Of a DNA stretch of 64,000 nucleotides, positions 1 through 12,184 are shown piece by piece. How positions within the stretch are numbered: position 1 is the stretch's first letter; each line of letters starts with the position of its first letter. Under the pieces are notes generated by a model. The model saw only the letters and a list, made by a program, of their open reading frames with translations. It was not told the origin of the DNA and made no database searches. Position numbers and translations under genes: made by a program. Location of the stretch: positions 50,441,914 through 50,505,913 of the forward strand of contig CM067370.1 in NCBI GenBank assembly GCA_034401795.1, read 5' to 3'. Origin of the DNA: Chaetoderma sp. LZ-2023a (lineage: Eukaryota > Mollusca > Caudofoveata > Chaetodermatida > Chaetodermatidae).

Positions 1-3000
1 GCCGCACCGCAAGTGCACGACGAGTGATGGCGCTGGTTAGCATCCAGTCTCTGGGTGACGGACCTTGTACGAGACTGCCCTGCGGGAAACAAAAACCGCC
101 TCCAAAGGCCGGTGGAACTCAATCGTTCCAGTGAGGCCGTGCGACCATTGTCACAACTGTCTCATCCCACGAGTTTGTGTCACCAGTATGCCTGTCCATA
201 GCAATTTCGTGATCTATGGACTTACAAGATTTGATTTGGTGACCTAAAAATATAAGTCTATACAATGAGTTTACCTAAACAATTAAAAATATGCTAGATA
301 AAACTACAATAAGAGCATACGAAAATACGAGACATAGAGACAAGTAGATGAACTTTTAAACATGGGGCTCCCGGAGGTACCACACAGACGTGTAGGTCCG
401 CAGAGGTATCCCCGCAAGGGAGGCTCCCGTACGCGAGACTTAACTATTTAACTTAATATAAGTTATTATACCTCTAAGCTGAAAGGAAGAAGGTTATATC
501 AGACGATGTGCCTTACGCGGGCACTACACCTAGTGCTAGTTTGGGTGACGAGTATTATCCAGGCATGGACCGTCGTCGCTGAATCCTTGCGAGAGGCAAG
601 TGCCTCGCGCGGGCCTTCGTCTCGGGAAGGTGTCGCCACTGCATAAAGTGGGAGGAGAGTAGTAGGCAAAAATGGGCCCACTCTAATATTTCAATCAAAA
701 GTGCTTTTTAGAGAGAAAAGCCCATACCTAGTGAGATTATGACTATAGGGGTGCGTACTGTTTTACGTGAATACGGGACGGGGAATTCCTGATGGATTCC
801 CTGCTTATCGTCTTATGTGATTATTGGTATGCTGAATTAGTAGTTTCTACTTTATTTATGCGGGCCTTCTGCTTTGCTTAATTCCTATGAGTTGTTTTCA
901 GAACAAGAATTATGTTAGGCCGTAACTGGCTGATATCTACATAGCTATTAGACACGGCTGTCACGGAGAACAGATGCCCTAAGACATCAATACTAAAGAC
1001 AGCGCTCATACATGTTACGTAGCAAGATCTCTGAACTGGATAAGAATCCGGACATCCCGCCCCGTAACCACATAAAACATTACAAGCCATGGGTTCAATT
1101 TCACGGAAGCATTATTAGGCCATTGTTCTATCGTTATGGTGGGGGTAAGAGAGACGAATACCCACCGTCAATGTCCTTCCCGCAAGGGCGTGGCAGATCT
1201 AAATATAATGTCCAGACATTTTAACGGAATTCAGTGGAGGTACGTATCTCGCCCGTCACCGGATCCTATGGAACTAACCGTTTTACCTCTCGTTAGGTTT
1301 ATATACAAGTTGCCCCGTTTTGCACTGCGGTGCAGGAGGATTGTTCAGTAGATAAAATAATAATTAATACATATGTTTTCGCAGCGCTTTCCTACATTGG
1401 CTTAAAGTGCTAACTACTAAGTATCCGAAGATACACGGGGAGGTGTATGTGACACCACACCCTGGCCATCACCGCTCGGAAACCCCAATAGTTTCCCAGA
1501 GTCGGATCAGCCAATGGTGCGGATAGGGACATCCAAACAATTAAGAAGCCACATGGCTGAGTGGAGCACGAAGAGAGACAAAGTCTTACTTATGAGTCTT
1601 ACCAGAGTGCGGGGCTAGATTATCGCACTACCGGAAGAGAAGAAGAATATATTACACAGTGTGTAATGAAGACAGTGTCTCTAATCGTTTTGAACCTATC
1701 CTATCGAGCTGAATAGGAAAGGTTAGTCAGTAGCATGCCGGGCTAAACAGAGTTATAGCACGGACAGCGACCTCAGTGAAAAATTGTTGGTGGCGGGAGA
1801 AAGTGCTGCATATATAAGTGTTGCTGTATAGTGTTTCCTACGTGCACTGCAGTTCTATATTTTCTATAAATAAGCAAAACATATGAACGGATGACCGCTG
1901 GCCATATATATATATATACATAATCTAACCAGAACAAATAATACGGTGTCAAATGATAAGGATATATATTTTAGTAAAGGTTAACGAACCTACCATAGTA
2001 CGGTTAGCAACACATTGAGGAAAATGATAATAATTATCAACAAATACAGAAAGTATAACTATCAGCCCTACGGCCGTTATAGTTCCTTTTAGTCATCGGG
2101 ACCGTTTTTGCGGATACAATATAATTAACAAAACCTATACAGAGAAATAATTAAACTGTGAAGTATAGTTACTTGAATACTTGGTGGTCATTCCTAAGTT
2201 AGGCTACGTGTTACTGAAATTGATACGTTGACCCGTAGTCGATGTGAAATGATGCGCTCTCCGGAAGCTGGAAAGTTCCTGCAGGTGGGTTCCCGCAAGT
2301 TGTTTTCTGCAAACAAGACTTCAGCAAGAACACTCATGGTGGGAGTGCATCGCTTAGTGCTGTAGGCCTAATAGAATGTCTATCGAGCAGTCAGTAAAAG
2401 ATACGATAGTACTATGTGGTGAAGAAGGTTCCCGTACACCGATGGCACAGATGGAAGGTGTAAACAACCCGTCACAAGCAGTGGTTGTTAGAGGCAAATG
2501 AAGATACAAAACAAAGCCTCACGGTGCTGGGTACATCAACGAGCTCTGAAGACGCACCGGGCAGAGTTTACTTGCTATGGTCGAAAGTCGAAAGAACCGA
2601 CACGATGTAAGTGTGGCAACGATTGAAATACCACTTTTAGGCGTGGCCCGCAGATCCGGCGAGTCATCCATCAAAGAACATCCTGCCTCTACATCTGTAG
2701 ACTCACACATTCAGGCTGTAAAGGCCTCACCGTAAATTTGTGTTCCGAAGGAGATGTTGATACTCGTGAACAGTAAATAGAAAGTTCCAAATTGCTCCCG
2801 TAAATTGCGGTGGGTTGGCTACTGGTAGCTACGTGAACGCGATCGAAACTGAAGTCATATGCGTAATATCTGTCGATAGTAGCTAGTACAGGTCCAACCT
2901 GTTCGGCCCCTGGCCGAGGATGCTTTCAATCACTGGATCGCTTCTCCTTTTATACTCCTCCTGACGTCACATGCGCAGGCTCTATCCATTCATCGTTCGA

Positions 3001-3506
3001 GCAACAGCCAATCAGTGCGCAGCTAATAATAGCGCAGTCGAACGTTTTAGAACATTCTAGAAGTTTTGCGCCCACGTGCTTTACTTCACGGCAATATTTT
3101 GAAGATAATCATGAAGAGTTTTCCCTGGGTAACTCAGGCATTTCTCAACCGATTTTGAAATGGTTTACAGATTTAGAAATCCCGTTGAATTCTGGTCTTG
3201 ATTAATGCCAGATTTAACGGGAACAGGCAATCAATAAGGATTACAGGGTACCATCTCAGTACACTAAAAGCGCCATCCCATCTAGGTCGTAACTACACGC
3301 TCTATATAAACAGCGTCCTGGCACGCGCATGGGCATCATGAGCTTTAACGAACTTAGTCGTTTTTCGACAAGCTATCTCTCTCATAGGCCTATATACGCT
3401 TATAGCTCTACACAGAGGGGTGTGTTCAGGAAACGAATCCAGGACGGGCGGCGCGTACCCATCTTAGCTGGTATGGCCAGTATCCGACCGGCCGATCCGA
3501 ACTACA
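1..3506 (-). mobile_element. Large LTR, copy 1 (Ty3/gypsy type), cut by window start
   Basis: This stretch is colinear with 28675-31850 and ends at 3502-3506 in CTACA. The complete left end of the family, seen at 28626, is TGTAG, so the LTR has perfect 5-bp inverted ends (TGTAG...CTACA) and a full length near 3.55 kb; about 49 bases lie outside the window. The promoter block (TATA at 2948-2954) points to the minus strand, so the element it belonged to runs leftwards. No internal region is visible, so it is either a solo LTR or the 5' LTR of an element beyond the window. It is about 90-95% identical to the 28.6-kb copy by eye, which suggests an old but not ancient insertion. Treated as a fossil. 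Confidence 0.8.
2945..3067 (-). promoter_or_regulatory. LTR promoter block: HSE, CCAAT, CRE-like, TATA
   Basis: Read on the minus strand, the block holds alternating GAA/TTC units at 3050-3062 (three perfect heat-shock units, spacing exactly two bases). A CCAAT motif follows inside 3007-3016, then a perfect TGACGTCA palindrome at 2962-2969 and TATAAAA at 2948-2954. Order and distances (HSE about 95 bp before TATA) are repeated in the other two LTR copies that retain this part. This is the classical layout of a heat-shock-type RNA polymerase II promoter. Activity is inferred from motifs only. Confidence 0.6.
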
Positions 3507-3568
3507 CCAGGGAGGGATGGAGAGATGGGGAGGGATGGGGTGGAGGTAGGGCGATGGAAGGAGAGCGG

Positions 3569-3637
<69 letters not shown>

Positions 3638-4250
3638 CGAATGGGTGTAATGCTGACGGAGACAAATTCAACTGTTTCCAGCATGCGATTTGGACACTGC
3701 CCTGCCATGGTAAAAGGGAGCAAGTGACCTTGACCAAAATGAGAATTCACGTCTATGTGAATGTAGGAAGCAAGCTACATCTTGTACTAGAAGATTGGTA
3801 TAATAAGAGCACTCAATTCGTGGGAATCAAAGTGGCATATTGGAGTAAGTGCTCGCATGATTCATGTTTGCCATGACAAAAGGAAGCAAGTGTTAAATTG
3901 GTCACTTGTTACGTTTTACTGCTGTAACCTTGACACGTGCTTCCTTTCGCCAGCAAATTCCCCATAGAATGTGTGCAACTAATTAGAACGGCGCTCTAAT
4001 GCAAATATAACTTGCTTCCAAATGAAGAATGGAGTTTACGTGTACATCTGAGTTTCTGTACATGCATGCATGTAGCTTATATGCGTACACGCCTGCAGGT
4101 GTGTGGTCCGGTTACCAACAGCGGAAAAATGTAACAATCATATGATTGGATTATCCAATCAGAATTCATCCCAGCACGTAATTTTGCTGTCTAAACTTCA
4201 TAAGATGAAGAGATAGACATGCTGAAATGCATCGTTGGAGATATCAGCCA
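3507..4250. other. Unassigned stretch flanking copy 1 LTR
   Basis: Apart from a GA microsatellite this segment has no recognisable gene. Two related short blocks containing GCCATG, A-rich sequence and GGAGCAAGTG/GGAAGCAAGTG occur near 3704-3724 and 3869-3890, with a reversed relative near 3935-3955, so it may be part of an unrecognised repeat. Confidence 0.4.
3572..3635. repeat. (GA)n microsatellite
   Basis: Uninterrupted GA dinucleotide run of about 32 units. It produces long artificial open frames (Glu-Arg or Ser-Leu repeats) on both strands, which should not be taken as genes. Confidence 0.97.
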
Positions 4251-4256
4251 CGACGA

Positions 4257-5490
4257 TCATGTGTATATAATGCAGATCTTCGATCTGACGGGTAAAACTG
4301 CCTGTGCCTGTGAGTGCACATGTGGAAACACACAGCTGTATATCTGTTGGAAAAAAGGCAGGCTATTTCTCTGCGTACATGGAGCCCGACAAACGGGTGT
4401 AAATGATGGTAGACGTAGCTCCTTATCTAATGCGGTCATGTCATCCAATCCTTCTATAAGACAGTGGCTTGAGACGATTTGGCAAAGAATAGTCCAACTT
4501 TATTTTTTTGCTGATGAATCTCTCACAGTGCGCAAAGATGGAGATTCATCAATGGTTGCGGTGTGTAAGGCTGAATGTCGAGGTGAAGTGGCTTAGTTAT
4601 TACTGTCTTAACAGCACAGTTGCGTATCTCGTGTCCATATCGCTGACAGTAAAGCATGGATGATTTAGATGATGCTGAATAGTGATCCATGTGTGGGTTG
4701 GTGTGACCATTAATAAGGACCTGCAGGTCGCCCGGCTTCCATTCTAGTTCAATGGGTTATAGGTTTTCATTCGATCCAAGCATCACATCAACTCTGGATG
4801 TGGGCTGAGTATGAGCGGCGCGATGCTGACCTGCTTGGCAGTGGGAGAGGGTAGGAAATTGGGAGCAGGGGTTGATCTAGATGAGGTCCAGTGGACGGTG
4901 GATGGTTTGCTGGCGGATGCTGACTAAGGTATTGGTTTCGTGGCTGATTTTACCCAGACATGTTGTGCATGTCGCTGCTGTACTGAGGAAGATTGCTGAG
5001 ACCCGTGATGGGAGTTTGAAGAAGCGTCACTACTAAGATGGAGGAGGCGGTTTGACCGGATTAACACTGTAAAAGTGGAGGCCAGAGGCACGGTTCATGG
5101 GTTTTCTATTTTTGTCTTGTTTTCCACCTTTCGTTGTTCGTTTCCATTGGAACCGTGTCAGTCTGTATCTCTTGAATTGGTGCAGTCGCTTCTGCAATGG
5201 GACAGATCATATGATGTCCCTGTCTCTCCCGTAACAAATTGTTTTGAATTCTAATCACAGTGTTTGTCAAGGTAGTCAGATATTTAGTGTTCGATTGATA
5301 TAAGCGGTTTTTCAAGTGGCCGCTTAGTGCCTCACTGAAGATATCTGGGGCTGTGCAGGGTCGTATGCATGAGGGGGCACCATTACGCCTTATGGGTCTT
5401 GCCTTTATATCACCATGATGTAACCTATGATTTTTGCACATCGGTCAAAATTGAATGTTGCAGATGAATTTGAGGAACTGATAGCAGTGT
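4257..5490 (-). pseudogene. ORF1/gag-like fragment with degenerate zinc knuckle, inverted before the LINE
   Basis: On the minus strand an open frame of 111 codons (5441-5106) is followed, through stops, by a segment reading MLYCQRYGHEIRNC at about 4661-4617. This resembles the second half of a CCHC zinc knuckle (C-x4-H-x4-C) as found in LINE ORF1 and gag proteins; the first Cys position is not Cys. The block lies head-to-head with the ORF2 of the plus-strand LINE that starts by 5875. In a full LINE, ORF1 should precede ORF2 in the same orientation, so an inversion during insertion (twin priming) is a reasonable explanation. It could also be an unrelated element. The family is not recognised and the protein is plainly dead. 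Confidence 0.35.
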
Positions 5491-5874
5491 AATGCCCGTT
5501 TCCTTGATTTCTGCAATCTCATGCCGTTCTTCTACAAATTCACAAATTCCTGTCCCCTGCTACAAGTGCTAGGCCTCAAAGTAGATCTAAGATCTCTGAT
5601 CTTGGGTCAGGTGCAGGGGTGTAACACTTTATCTAGGTACCAAGACAGGTATTTGGAGCGAGTGACCAACCATGGCATTAAACAACTCATCTTTCATGAC
5701 AGTTAATATTATGAATATCCGTCATGGTGATCGCTGTGTGAGTTCCCGCCAGGCATATGCACCACCGGGCCCCCCAGCCTCGAAGGGTTCCACGCAAGGT
5801 ACTTGTGGTAAAGTTCGTAGATCTTGGAGAAAAAGGAAGAAGGTTGTCCAACCTAAAAACAAGTAAGCAAACCA

Positions 5875-8800
5875 TTGACTATCATGCAATGTAATGCTCA
5901 AGGAGTTTCTAACAAGAAAACGGAGCTCAGTAAAATTCTCAAGGAGAAGGGTGTAAATGTCGCGTGTATCCAAGAAACTCATCTAAATGCAAACAGAAGA
6001 TTTTGTATAAGAGGAGTTCAGTGCTTCAGATCTGACAGGGATAGAAGACATAAAGGAGGAGTTATATACCCCTGGTCTGGAATAACCTAAACTCCATTGA
6101 AGTTCAGAGAGACATGGAAGGACCTGAAATTCTCACAAACAAGATAATTCCAGAGAAACATCCTATCACTGTTGTCAACTATTACTGCCCTAATAGAGTC
6201 CATTGAGTCGTGAAAAAAATCCCAGTTCACCCAGATTCAACTGTTGCTGGTGACCTCAACAGTTATTCTCAGCTATTGAGCTATCATTCTACTGATAGGA
6301 GGGGAGAGGAAATTGAAAATTTGATGGATGAGCAGACGCTGATTCACTTGAATAAGGCAGCTGACCCCTGCCCCCCTCCCCCCCCCCCACTCTTTACATT
6401 CTACTCAAGACGATGGCATACTTCTAGTTCTCCTGATCTAGCATTTTCGACAGAAAATATACATCAGGTATCGTTGCATATTGTTGGGGAATAACTTGGA
6501 GGCAGTGATCACCGCCCTGTTTTCATTACCATTAACACAGATGTCGTGGTTGACCGAAATCAGACTCCACGATGGAACTATAAGAAAGCAGACTGGGACA
6601 GATATCAGAGAAAGAGTGACAGATTGGTAAAAGACATTGATGTCAAAAACCAAAACATCAATAAAGTTGTTAAAGAGCTTAGCTCTGCTTTACGCTCTCA
6701 TGCTGGCAAATGCATTCCTAGGGGATCCAGGAAAAAGTACATACCTTACTAGAGTACGTTTCTGCAAAAGTTCCATGAGGAAATGTCGAACGCAAGGAAA
6801 ATTGCAACAGAAGCCAACCATGTGAGACTCCAACAATCCAAGGCAAAGTATCTGAAAGCCATAATCAGAGCCACAAGAGAATCGTGGAGAGAAAAGACTT
6901 CAGGCATAAATCTTGAAAAGGATATGAACAAACTATGGAGGCTTGTGAAGCAGCTCAACGATGAAAACACCAGAGTACCGAACATAACTCTTGAAGAGGA
7001 TTGTGAAATTAAAACAGGAGAGGCTGCTGCTGAACACTTTGGGTGTGTGTTTCAGAAAGTAAGCAATCTAGATATGCCAGTGAGTTGTACAAAAGCTGCA
7101 ATGAAGTCTACAAAGGAGAAAGGAGATACACAAATACATGCTGCGGGAATGGATGAGCTTCTGACCATCAGCGAGTTGGAGAAAGGCTTGAAAGTTTTGA
7201 AAAGCAGGAAGTCTCCTGGACCAAATGGAATAACCAAATGAGATGTTGAGGAATCTGGCCACTATTGGAAAGCACAAGCTTTTGAAGATTTTCAACTACA
7301 GTTGGTACACAGGAGAGGTTCCCCAGTCTTTGAGAGGGGCCAACATGATCCCCGTACTGACGAAAGGCAAGAATAAATCCAAAGCTGCAAGTTACCGACC
7401 TATCAGTCTGACTAGTTGCACTGTTAAAGCCATGGAAAGAATCATCAACCAAAGGCTTCTTCGACATCTTGAAAGCAACAATCTCTTAGCGGATGAACAA
7501 AATTGTTTCAGAAAGTGCAGATCTACTGAGGATTAAACAACGTACCTCACACAGTCTATTGAGGAGGCATTCCAACAGAAAAGCATGCAATCACTGTGTG
7601 GGTTGATCTGCAGAAGGCATTTGATAGAGTATGGAAGCATGGACTCCTCCAAAAGCTCAGGAACAGTGATATCGCTGGGAAAATGTACAGCTGGATATGC
7701 CAGTTTCTCCACAACGCAATGGGGCGAGGAACAGGAAAGTCATGCTACGACATGGTGTACTTCAGGGTGGTGTAGTCTCTCCCACCACCTTCACAATAGT
7801 CATCAATGACCTGGTGAAGAACGTTCCAATAGGGGTCAGAGCTGCACTGTATGCTGACGATCTTGTGATGTGGAGCAGTGAGGAGTATGTGTCAACAGCC
7901 AATTATCGCATGCAACTGACAATTGATCACCTCAATTCTTGGGTTACAAGATGGTTTGTCCAGATCAACAAAGAGAAGACAGTCGCAACTCAATTCACAC
8001 TATCCACTACAAAGGAACAGAAGACAAGTCTGAAATTTGGTGACTCATTTCTGCACTTTGAGGATGAAGCAACTTACCTTGATCTGACATTTGACCGAAG
8101 ACTAACCTGGAAGGTGCAAATCAGAAAAGATGAAGGTATAGCCAAGCGAAGACTGGCAGTTATACGGAAGCTCACTGGAACAAAATGGTGAGCTAACATG
8201 AAAATTCTGAAACAGGTTTATTCTGGATCAGTTAGGCCCGTCATGGATGACAGCTGCTACAAGCACCCTTCATACATTGGATAAGGTACAAAATCAGGCT
8301 CTTCGTATCATAACAGGGTCTATGAAGACCACTCCAATAGCAGCGATGGAAGAACTTACCAATATCTAGCTACTCCAGCAGAGACGAGAAATCACAGCCG
8401 AAATTCAATACGAGATATTCAAATTGATGCCTCACCATTCCATACATATGCTGACTCACCAAATGTCTAGAGGAAGGCTGAAGAGAAATAATTTCTTATT
8501 AACTTCAAAGAAAATTGAAAGAAACAGAGAGTCGGACATCTTTCCCATATGTAGAAACATAACCGCTGTCTCAGAGAGGGAACCGTGGAAAGCTTGTGAA
8601 ATAGAAGACACAATTTCAATCTGGCTCTCGATTCCAGGTATTGAAAGCAAGTGAGATCAAGTAGAGATGACAAACAAAGTTCTTGCATTGAGTCATAATG
8701 CAGAACACTACTCTGGGGAAGAGTGAATCCGTGTTTATACAGATGGATCAACTATCCAAGCTGCCAAGAATAGAGGGGCAGGTGGTTACATTCGGTTTCC

Positions 8801-9467
8801 ATGTGGCGATATGACAGATCGACTCATGCTTGTCAACAGGGAAGCACTGTAGCAATTACACTGCAGAAATCCAGGCACTGATTTTAGCTAGCCAAAAGCT
8901 GATACAGAAATGACAATATTGTCTTCCTGATAGACATCCTCTGTGAGTGGAAAGGAAAGCACACATTTAATTCATGAAGATCTTACACAACTGGCTAAGG
9001 AGAACGATGTCAACTTACAGTGGATCCCATCGCACTATAGCATATCAGGAAATGATAAAGCTGATCAACTGGCTAAGAAATGGTCAAACAAAGAATAATT
9101 CAACAGCGAGGTTGACTTTGAAGAACTGAAGCATATCATTAAAGCCACACGAACCACCAGCAGGCAGCATAATGATGCAATACGAAGCATCAGTAGGGAG
9201 GATCAGACATGTATCTTTAGATTGAAGACTGGTCACAATTGTCTCAATGCACATCTTCACCGCCTCAAGATTACAGATTCCGCACTTTGTGAGTGTCAGC
9301 AGGCAGAAGAAATAGCAGAACATCTCATGCAACACTGCCAGCGATATGAACAGGCTAGGAGAAGCCTCTCGCGTATTGAAGTATCATTTGAAGGGAAGAT
9401 CAGAGGAGAAAGAGACAGGTTGATGACCACTTCAACATTTATGCACCTAATAAGGAAAATAGACTAA
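5875..9467 (+). pseudogene. LINE ORF2: AP endonuclease - RT - RNase H polyprotein, broken
   Basis: The endonuclease begins IMQCNAQGVSNKKTEL and has the IQETHL motif (5875-6000); GDLNSY near 6252 is a second endonuclease motif. RT motifs follow: KSRKSPGPNGI (7202-7236), SYRPISLTSC (about 7390-7420), and the catalytic YADD at 7850-7861. RNase H starts with VYTDGST near 8730 and retains WIPSH and GNDKADQLA around 9020-9075. The C-terminal segment 9222-9464 contains CECQQAEEIAEHLMQHC, the Cys/His cluster usual at the end of I-group ORF2. The frame is broken many times: the endonuclease shifts near 6065, stops occur near 6510 and 6750, the RT is split around 7240, 7535 and 7700, and RNase H is split around 8655 and 8850. 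It is therefore non-functional. A C-rich run at 6371-6389 lies inside the endonuclease. Confidence 0.85.
6371..6389. repeat. Poly-C tract in LINE ORF2
   Basis: A C run broken only by one T lies inside the endonuclease coding segment, where it encodes a Pro run not expected in the domain. It is probably a slippage expansion after the copy died. Confidence 0.85.
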
Positions 9468-9649
9468 GATTCCTGTCATGAAAAAGATGAACGCAAGAAG
9501 AATAAATTCCGGTACAACCAATCTTCTCATTATTGTTGACCGCTGCTTAAGAATCTGAGATGTATCCTTCACACATTCTATTATGTGTAATGCACACCAG
9601 GTCAAGTCCACTCTGAACTGGTATGGCTGTACTAGCAATCATATGACCT

Positions 9650-10396
9650 GAGTACTGAGTTTGGGCTCTAACCATCCAGAAAATCCACCTGGCACTAACT
9701 CATTGGGTTTTCGGCCTCAATCTTAGTACTGACAGTAACTTCAGTCCTAGCATGTATCACTTCCGAGCTGCAGAGTACTGATAATGATACACGTGGAAAT
9801 GCATACCATTCCAGCACTCCATAATTACTATCTATCTTTTGTTTCCATTTGTTCTGCAGTGAAGAATGTCAATGTATGATCCATTGATCCAATTCTCACA
9901 TTCAGCTCCAGAGAAACCGTCAATGTGACAGGTTCTCCATTTACTGAACTTGTCCAAACAGATGAAACTGTATTCAACAGCTTCCTCTTCAAAATTTAAG
10001 TAGACAATGTATATCTATAACTGATCAAACTGATACTCGCTCCTGTATCAATTAAGGATTTGACATCACAACCCTCGATCTGTACCTCGCACATATATAC
10101 TTCCATTATCTGAGCCCTAGATTGACCCTTTAGCTAACACTTCGGCCAGTGTATTGGCATCTACTTGTTTAAATAATGGGAAGAAGTGTTGTATCATCTT
10201 CCAGGTCTTCTTCCTCTTGAACGCTGATTGTAATGTTGATCTGCGTATGCTCGTACTGTGCTACCTGTTCTGTAATCTCTACAAATGTGTCTATGGACAC
10301 CACATGTGTAACAGGTGTTACATGGCCCGAAACATATGTTGGTGTTGGTGTAGAGCATGGTCATGTAGGCTTGGTTGGCCTGTGTGTTATTCCCGC
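9650..10396 (-). mobile_element. Third LTR-type fossil: gag zinc knuckle plus retropepsin fragment
   Basis: On the minus strand, 10320-10270 reads CYTCGVHRHICRDY, a near-canonical nucleocapsid zinc knuckle, and 10060-10020 reads SLIDTGASISLISY, the active-site motif of a retroviral-type aspartic protease. The order gag knuckle then protease fits a Ty3/gypsy-like or related LTR element. The protease sequence differs clearly from those of the two other gypsy fossils in the window, so this is a third lineage. It is a short, broken, old fragment with no LTR seen. It ends abruptly at about 10396 against a plus-strand LINE. Confidence 0.65.
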
Positions 10397-11902
10397 ATGA
10401 GGTTAAAAACAAATAAATCCGCGGGCCATGACGGATTGAATGAACATTTCTTAAAATTATCGGCACCAGTCATAGCGCCATCAATTACACGTATTATAAA
10501 TATACGTATTGATACAGGCATGTTTCCAACAATGTGTAAATGCGCTAAGGTAAAACCGTTATACAAATCAGACAACAAAGGAGAGGTTAATAACCACAGA
10601 CCAATATCAATTTTACCTGTTCTTTCCAAAATTATTGAACGACATATACATAATCATTTGTATAAATTTCTTAGTAAATACAATTTATTGACTGAATCTC
10701 AGTCAGGTTTCCGTCAGAAGCATTCATGCGAAACAGCACTGCTTAAGCTATTCGAAAAATGGAGATTTGCGATAGATAATGGTGATTATGTCGGCGCTAT
10801 ATTGATAGATTTTAAGAAAGCTTTTGATTTAGTTAATCACGATATTTTACTAGAAAAGTTAGGCCTATATCAATTTGATAAGCTTGCGTTAAAATGGTTT
10901 TCATCTTATTTAGAAAATAGAAAACAATATGTGTCAATTTCTGACAAAATTTCCGGACATCTGCCGGTAACCGTAGGCGTACCTCAAGGTTCTCTATTGG
11001 GACCACTCTTATTTATCATGTATGTAAACGATCTTCATATGAGAATAACTAGTAATGTTGATATGTACTGCGATGATACGACGATGCACTGTAATTTTGA
11101 AAAACTTCCACAGATAACAGACCAACTGACTAGCGATATGTCTGTGATAGAAAATTGGTGTCAAAATAATAAAATGGTGTTAAATACGGAGAAAACAAAA
11201 CTTTTAATGATAAGCACTAAACGTAAACAAGGGCAGATAAACCATGGGGAAATTAAGATACCAATATCTAATGGTGAACTAGTCATTGTAAATGAGGTGA
11301 AACCTTTAGGCGTACATATTAATGACACTCTTTCATGGGACCAGCACGTAAGAAAAATGTGCAGCAAAATAGCTTCACTTATCTATACGTTAAAGAAAAA
11401 AAAGAAATATGTGAATGTTGATGAGCGAAACCTGTTTTACAAGGCATACATCCTTTCACACATTGATTACTGCTGTCTTGTCTATTACGCTGGCAAGTCT
11501 ACATTGTTAAATAAACTTGAAAAATTGCAAAAGCGTGCAGCTCGAATAATATTATAAGTCCCCTTTCGAACACCGTCAAAACAAATGTATGTAGAATTAA
11601 TCTGGACTACACTAACGCAAAGAATGACAATTAAAACAAATATTATGACATATAAATCATTAAACGACCTTGCACCGAAGTACATGAAAGATCTGTTCAC
11701 ATTTGTAGAAGACACGCATACACTGAATTTACGGTAAAAAACGAACGGTCAATTAAAGCCTCCAAAAATAAGAACGGATTACGGGAAAAACAGTTTTACA
11801 TACACAGCAACAAAAATGTGGAATTCTTTAACTATTAATATTAAACATTCTCCGACACTCGGATCATTCATCGCAAATATGTGTGATTGTTTACCCGTAT
11901 AA
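10397..11902 (+). pseudogene. LINE RT ORF fragment with YCDD catalytic motif
   Basis: The frame is open for about 387 codons from the LINE start to a TAA at 11557. RT motifs are well kept: HRPISILPVLSKIIER, ILIDFKKAFDLVNH (first catalytic Asp), VGVPQGSLLGPLLF, and the core YCDDTT near 11070. The usual residue before the Asp pair is Ala, giving [FY]ADD, so the Cys here is unusual. The same frame continues after the stop with VPFRTPSKQMYVEL and YGKNSFTYTATKMWNSL, the typical C-terminal region of this LINE group; a second in-frame stop (TAA) lies near 11736. Apart from these two stops the frame is unusually intact, so this is a relatively young copy. Upstream endonuclease and ORF1 are absent. 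Confidence 0.85.
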
Positions 11903-11925
11903 TGATGATAATAATAATGTTTTCA
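10397..11925 (+). mobile_element. CR1/L2-like LINE, 5'-truncated RT and 3' end
   Basis: The element begins inside the RT domain with KTNKSAGHDGLNEHFLK and runs to a microsatellite-like tail (TGATGATAATAATAATG) at about 11902-11921, the usual 3' end of L2/CR1-like LINEs. The upstream 80 codons of the long open frame (10154-10396) are antisense to an older gag fossil and do not belong to the LINE. The sharp border at 10397 is consistent with incomplete reverse transcription, the normal fate of LINE copies. Confidence 0.85.
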
Positions 11926-12184
11926 TTTTCTTCTGTTTTGCCCCATTGCCCCGGAGATAAGGTTACCCGTCTTCGCCGCGGAATCTCCTGTGATTTACAA
12001 CAATCAAGGACATGCCAAGTGTGACCACATAAATCACCTCCACCAATAGCTTTGCTTAATTTAAAACACAAAACAATAACAAAAGTAACTGATAATTACA
12101 GTGCCGGACAATCCAATATTATCAAATATAAGTACTAGGAAGAACAATAACCCTGATCATTTAGCACAATAGAGATAAAACATA
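11926..12184. other. Unassigned stretch
   Basis: No coding or repeat signal recognised. It starts directly after the LINE tail and has a short GC-richer part near 11940-12000. Confidence 0.3.

Larger units (their letters stand above)
5495..9640 (+). mobile_element. I-like non-LTR retrotransposon (LINE), degenerate
   Basis: The order AP endonuclease, reverse transcriptase, RNase H, C-terminal Cys/His segment on one strand identifies a LINE of the I group (I/Nimb-like). The presence of RNase H after RT separates it from the CR1/L2-like fragments elsewhere in the window. A 64-codon basic frame (5672-5866) directly upstream of ORF2 could be the C-terminal end of ORF1 (it ends in a Lys/Arg-rich tail). 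The 5' side abuts an inverted ORF1-like block. The 3' end is not sharply defined; no poly-A or simple tail is visible before the sequence changes to a minus-strand LTR-type fragment near 9650. Confidence 0.8.

Noticed and set aside
3329-3727. 132-codon ORF with Glu-Arg repeat (and Ser-Leu ORFs opposite)
   Set aside because: Made by the GA microsatellite and the end of an LTR; similar residues recur at 39830-40087 only because that is another LTR copy.
4219-4596. 125-codon plus-strand ORF with several Cys
   Set aside because: No recognised domain, and it overlaps the end of an ORF1-like fragment on the other strand. Not supportable as a gene.
10154-10396. N-terminal 80 residues of the long LINE frame (Cys-rich)
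   Set aside because: Antisense of a gag knuckle fossil; the LINE itself starts at 10397.
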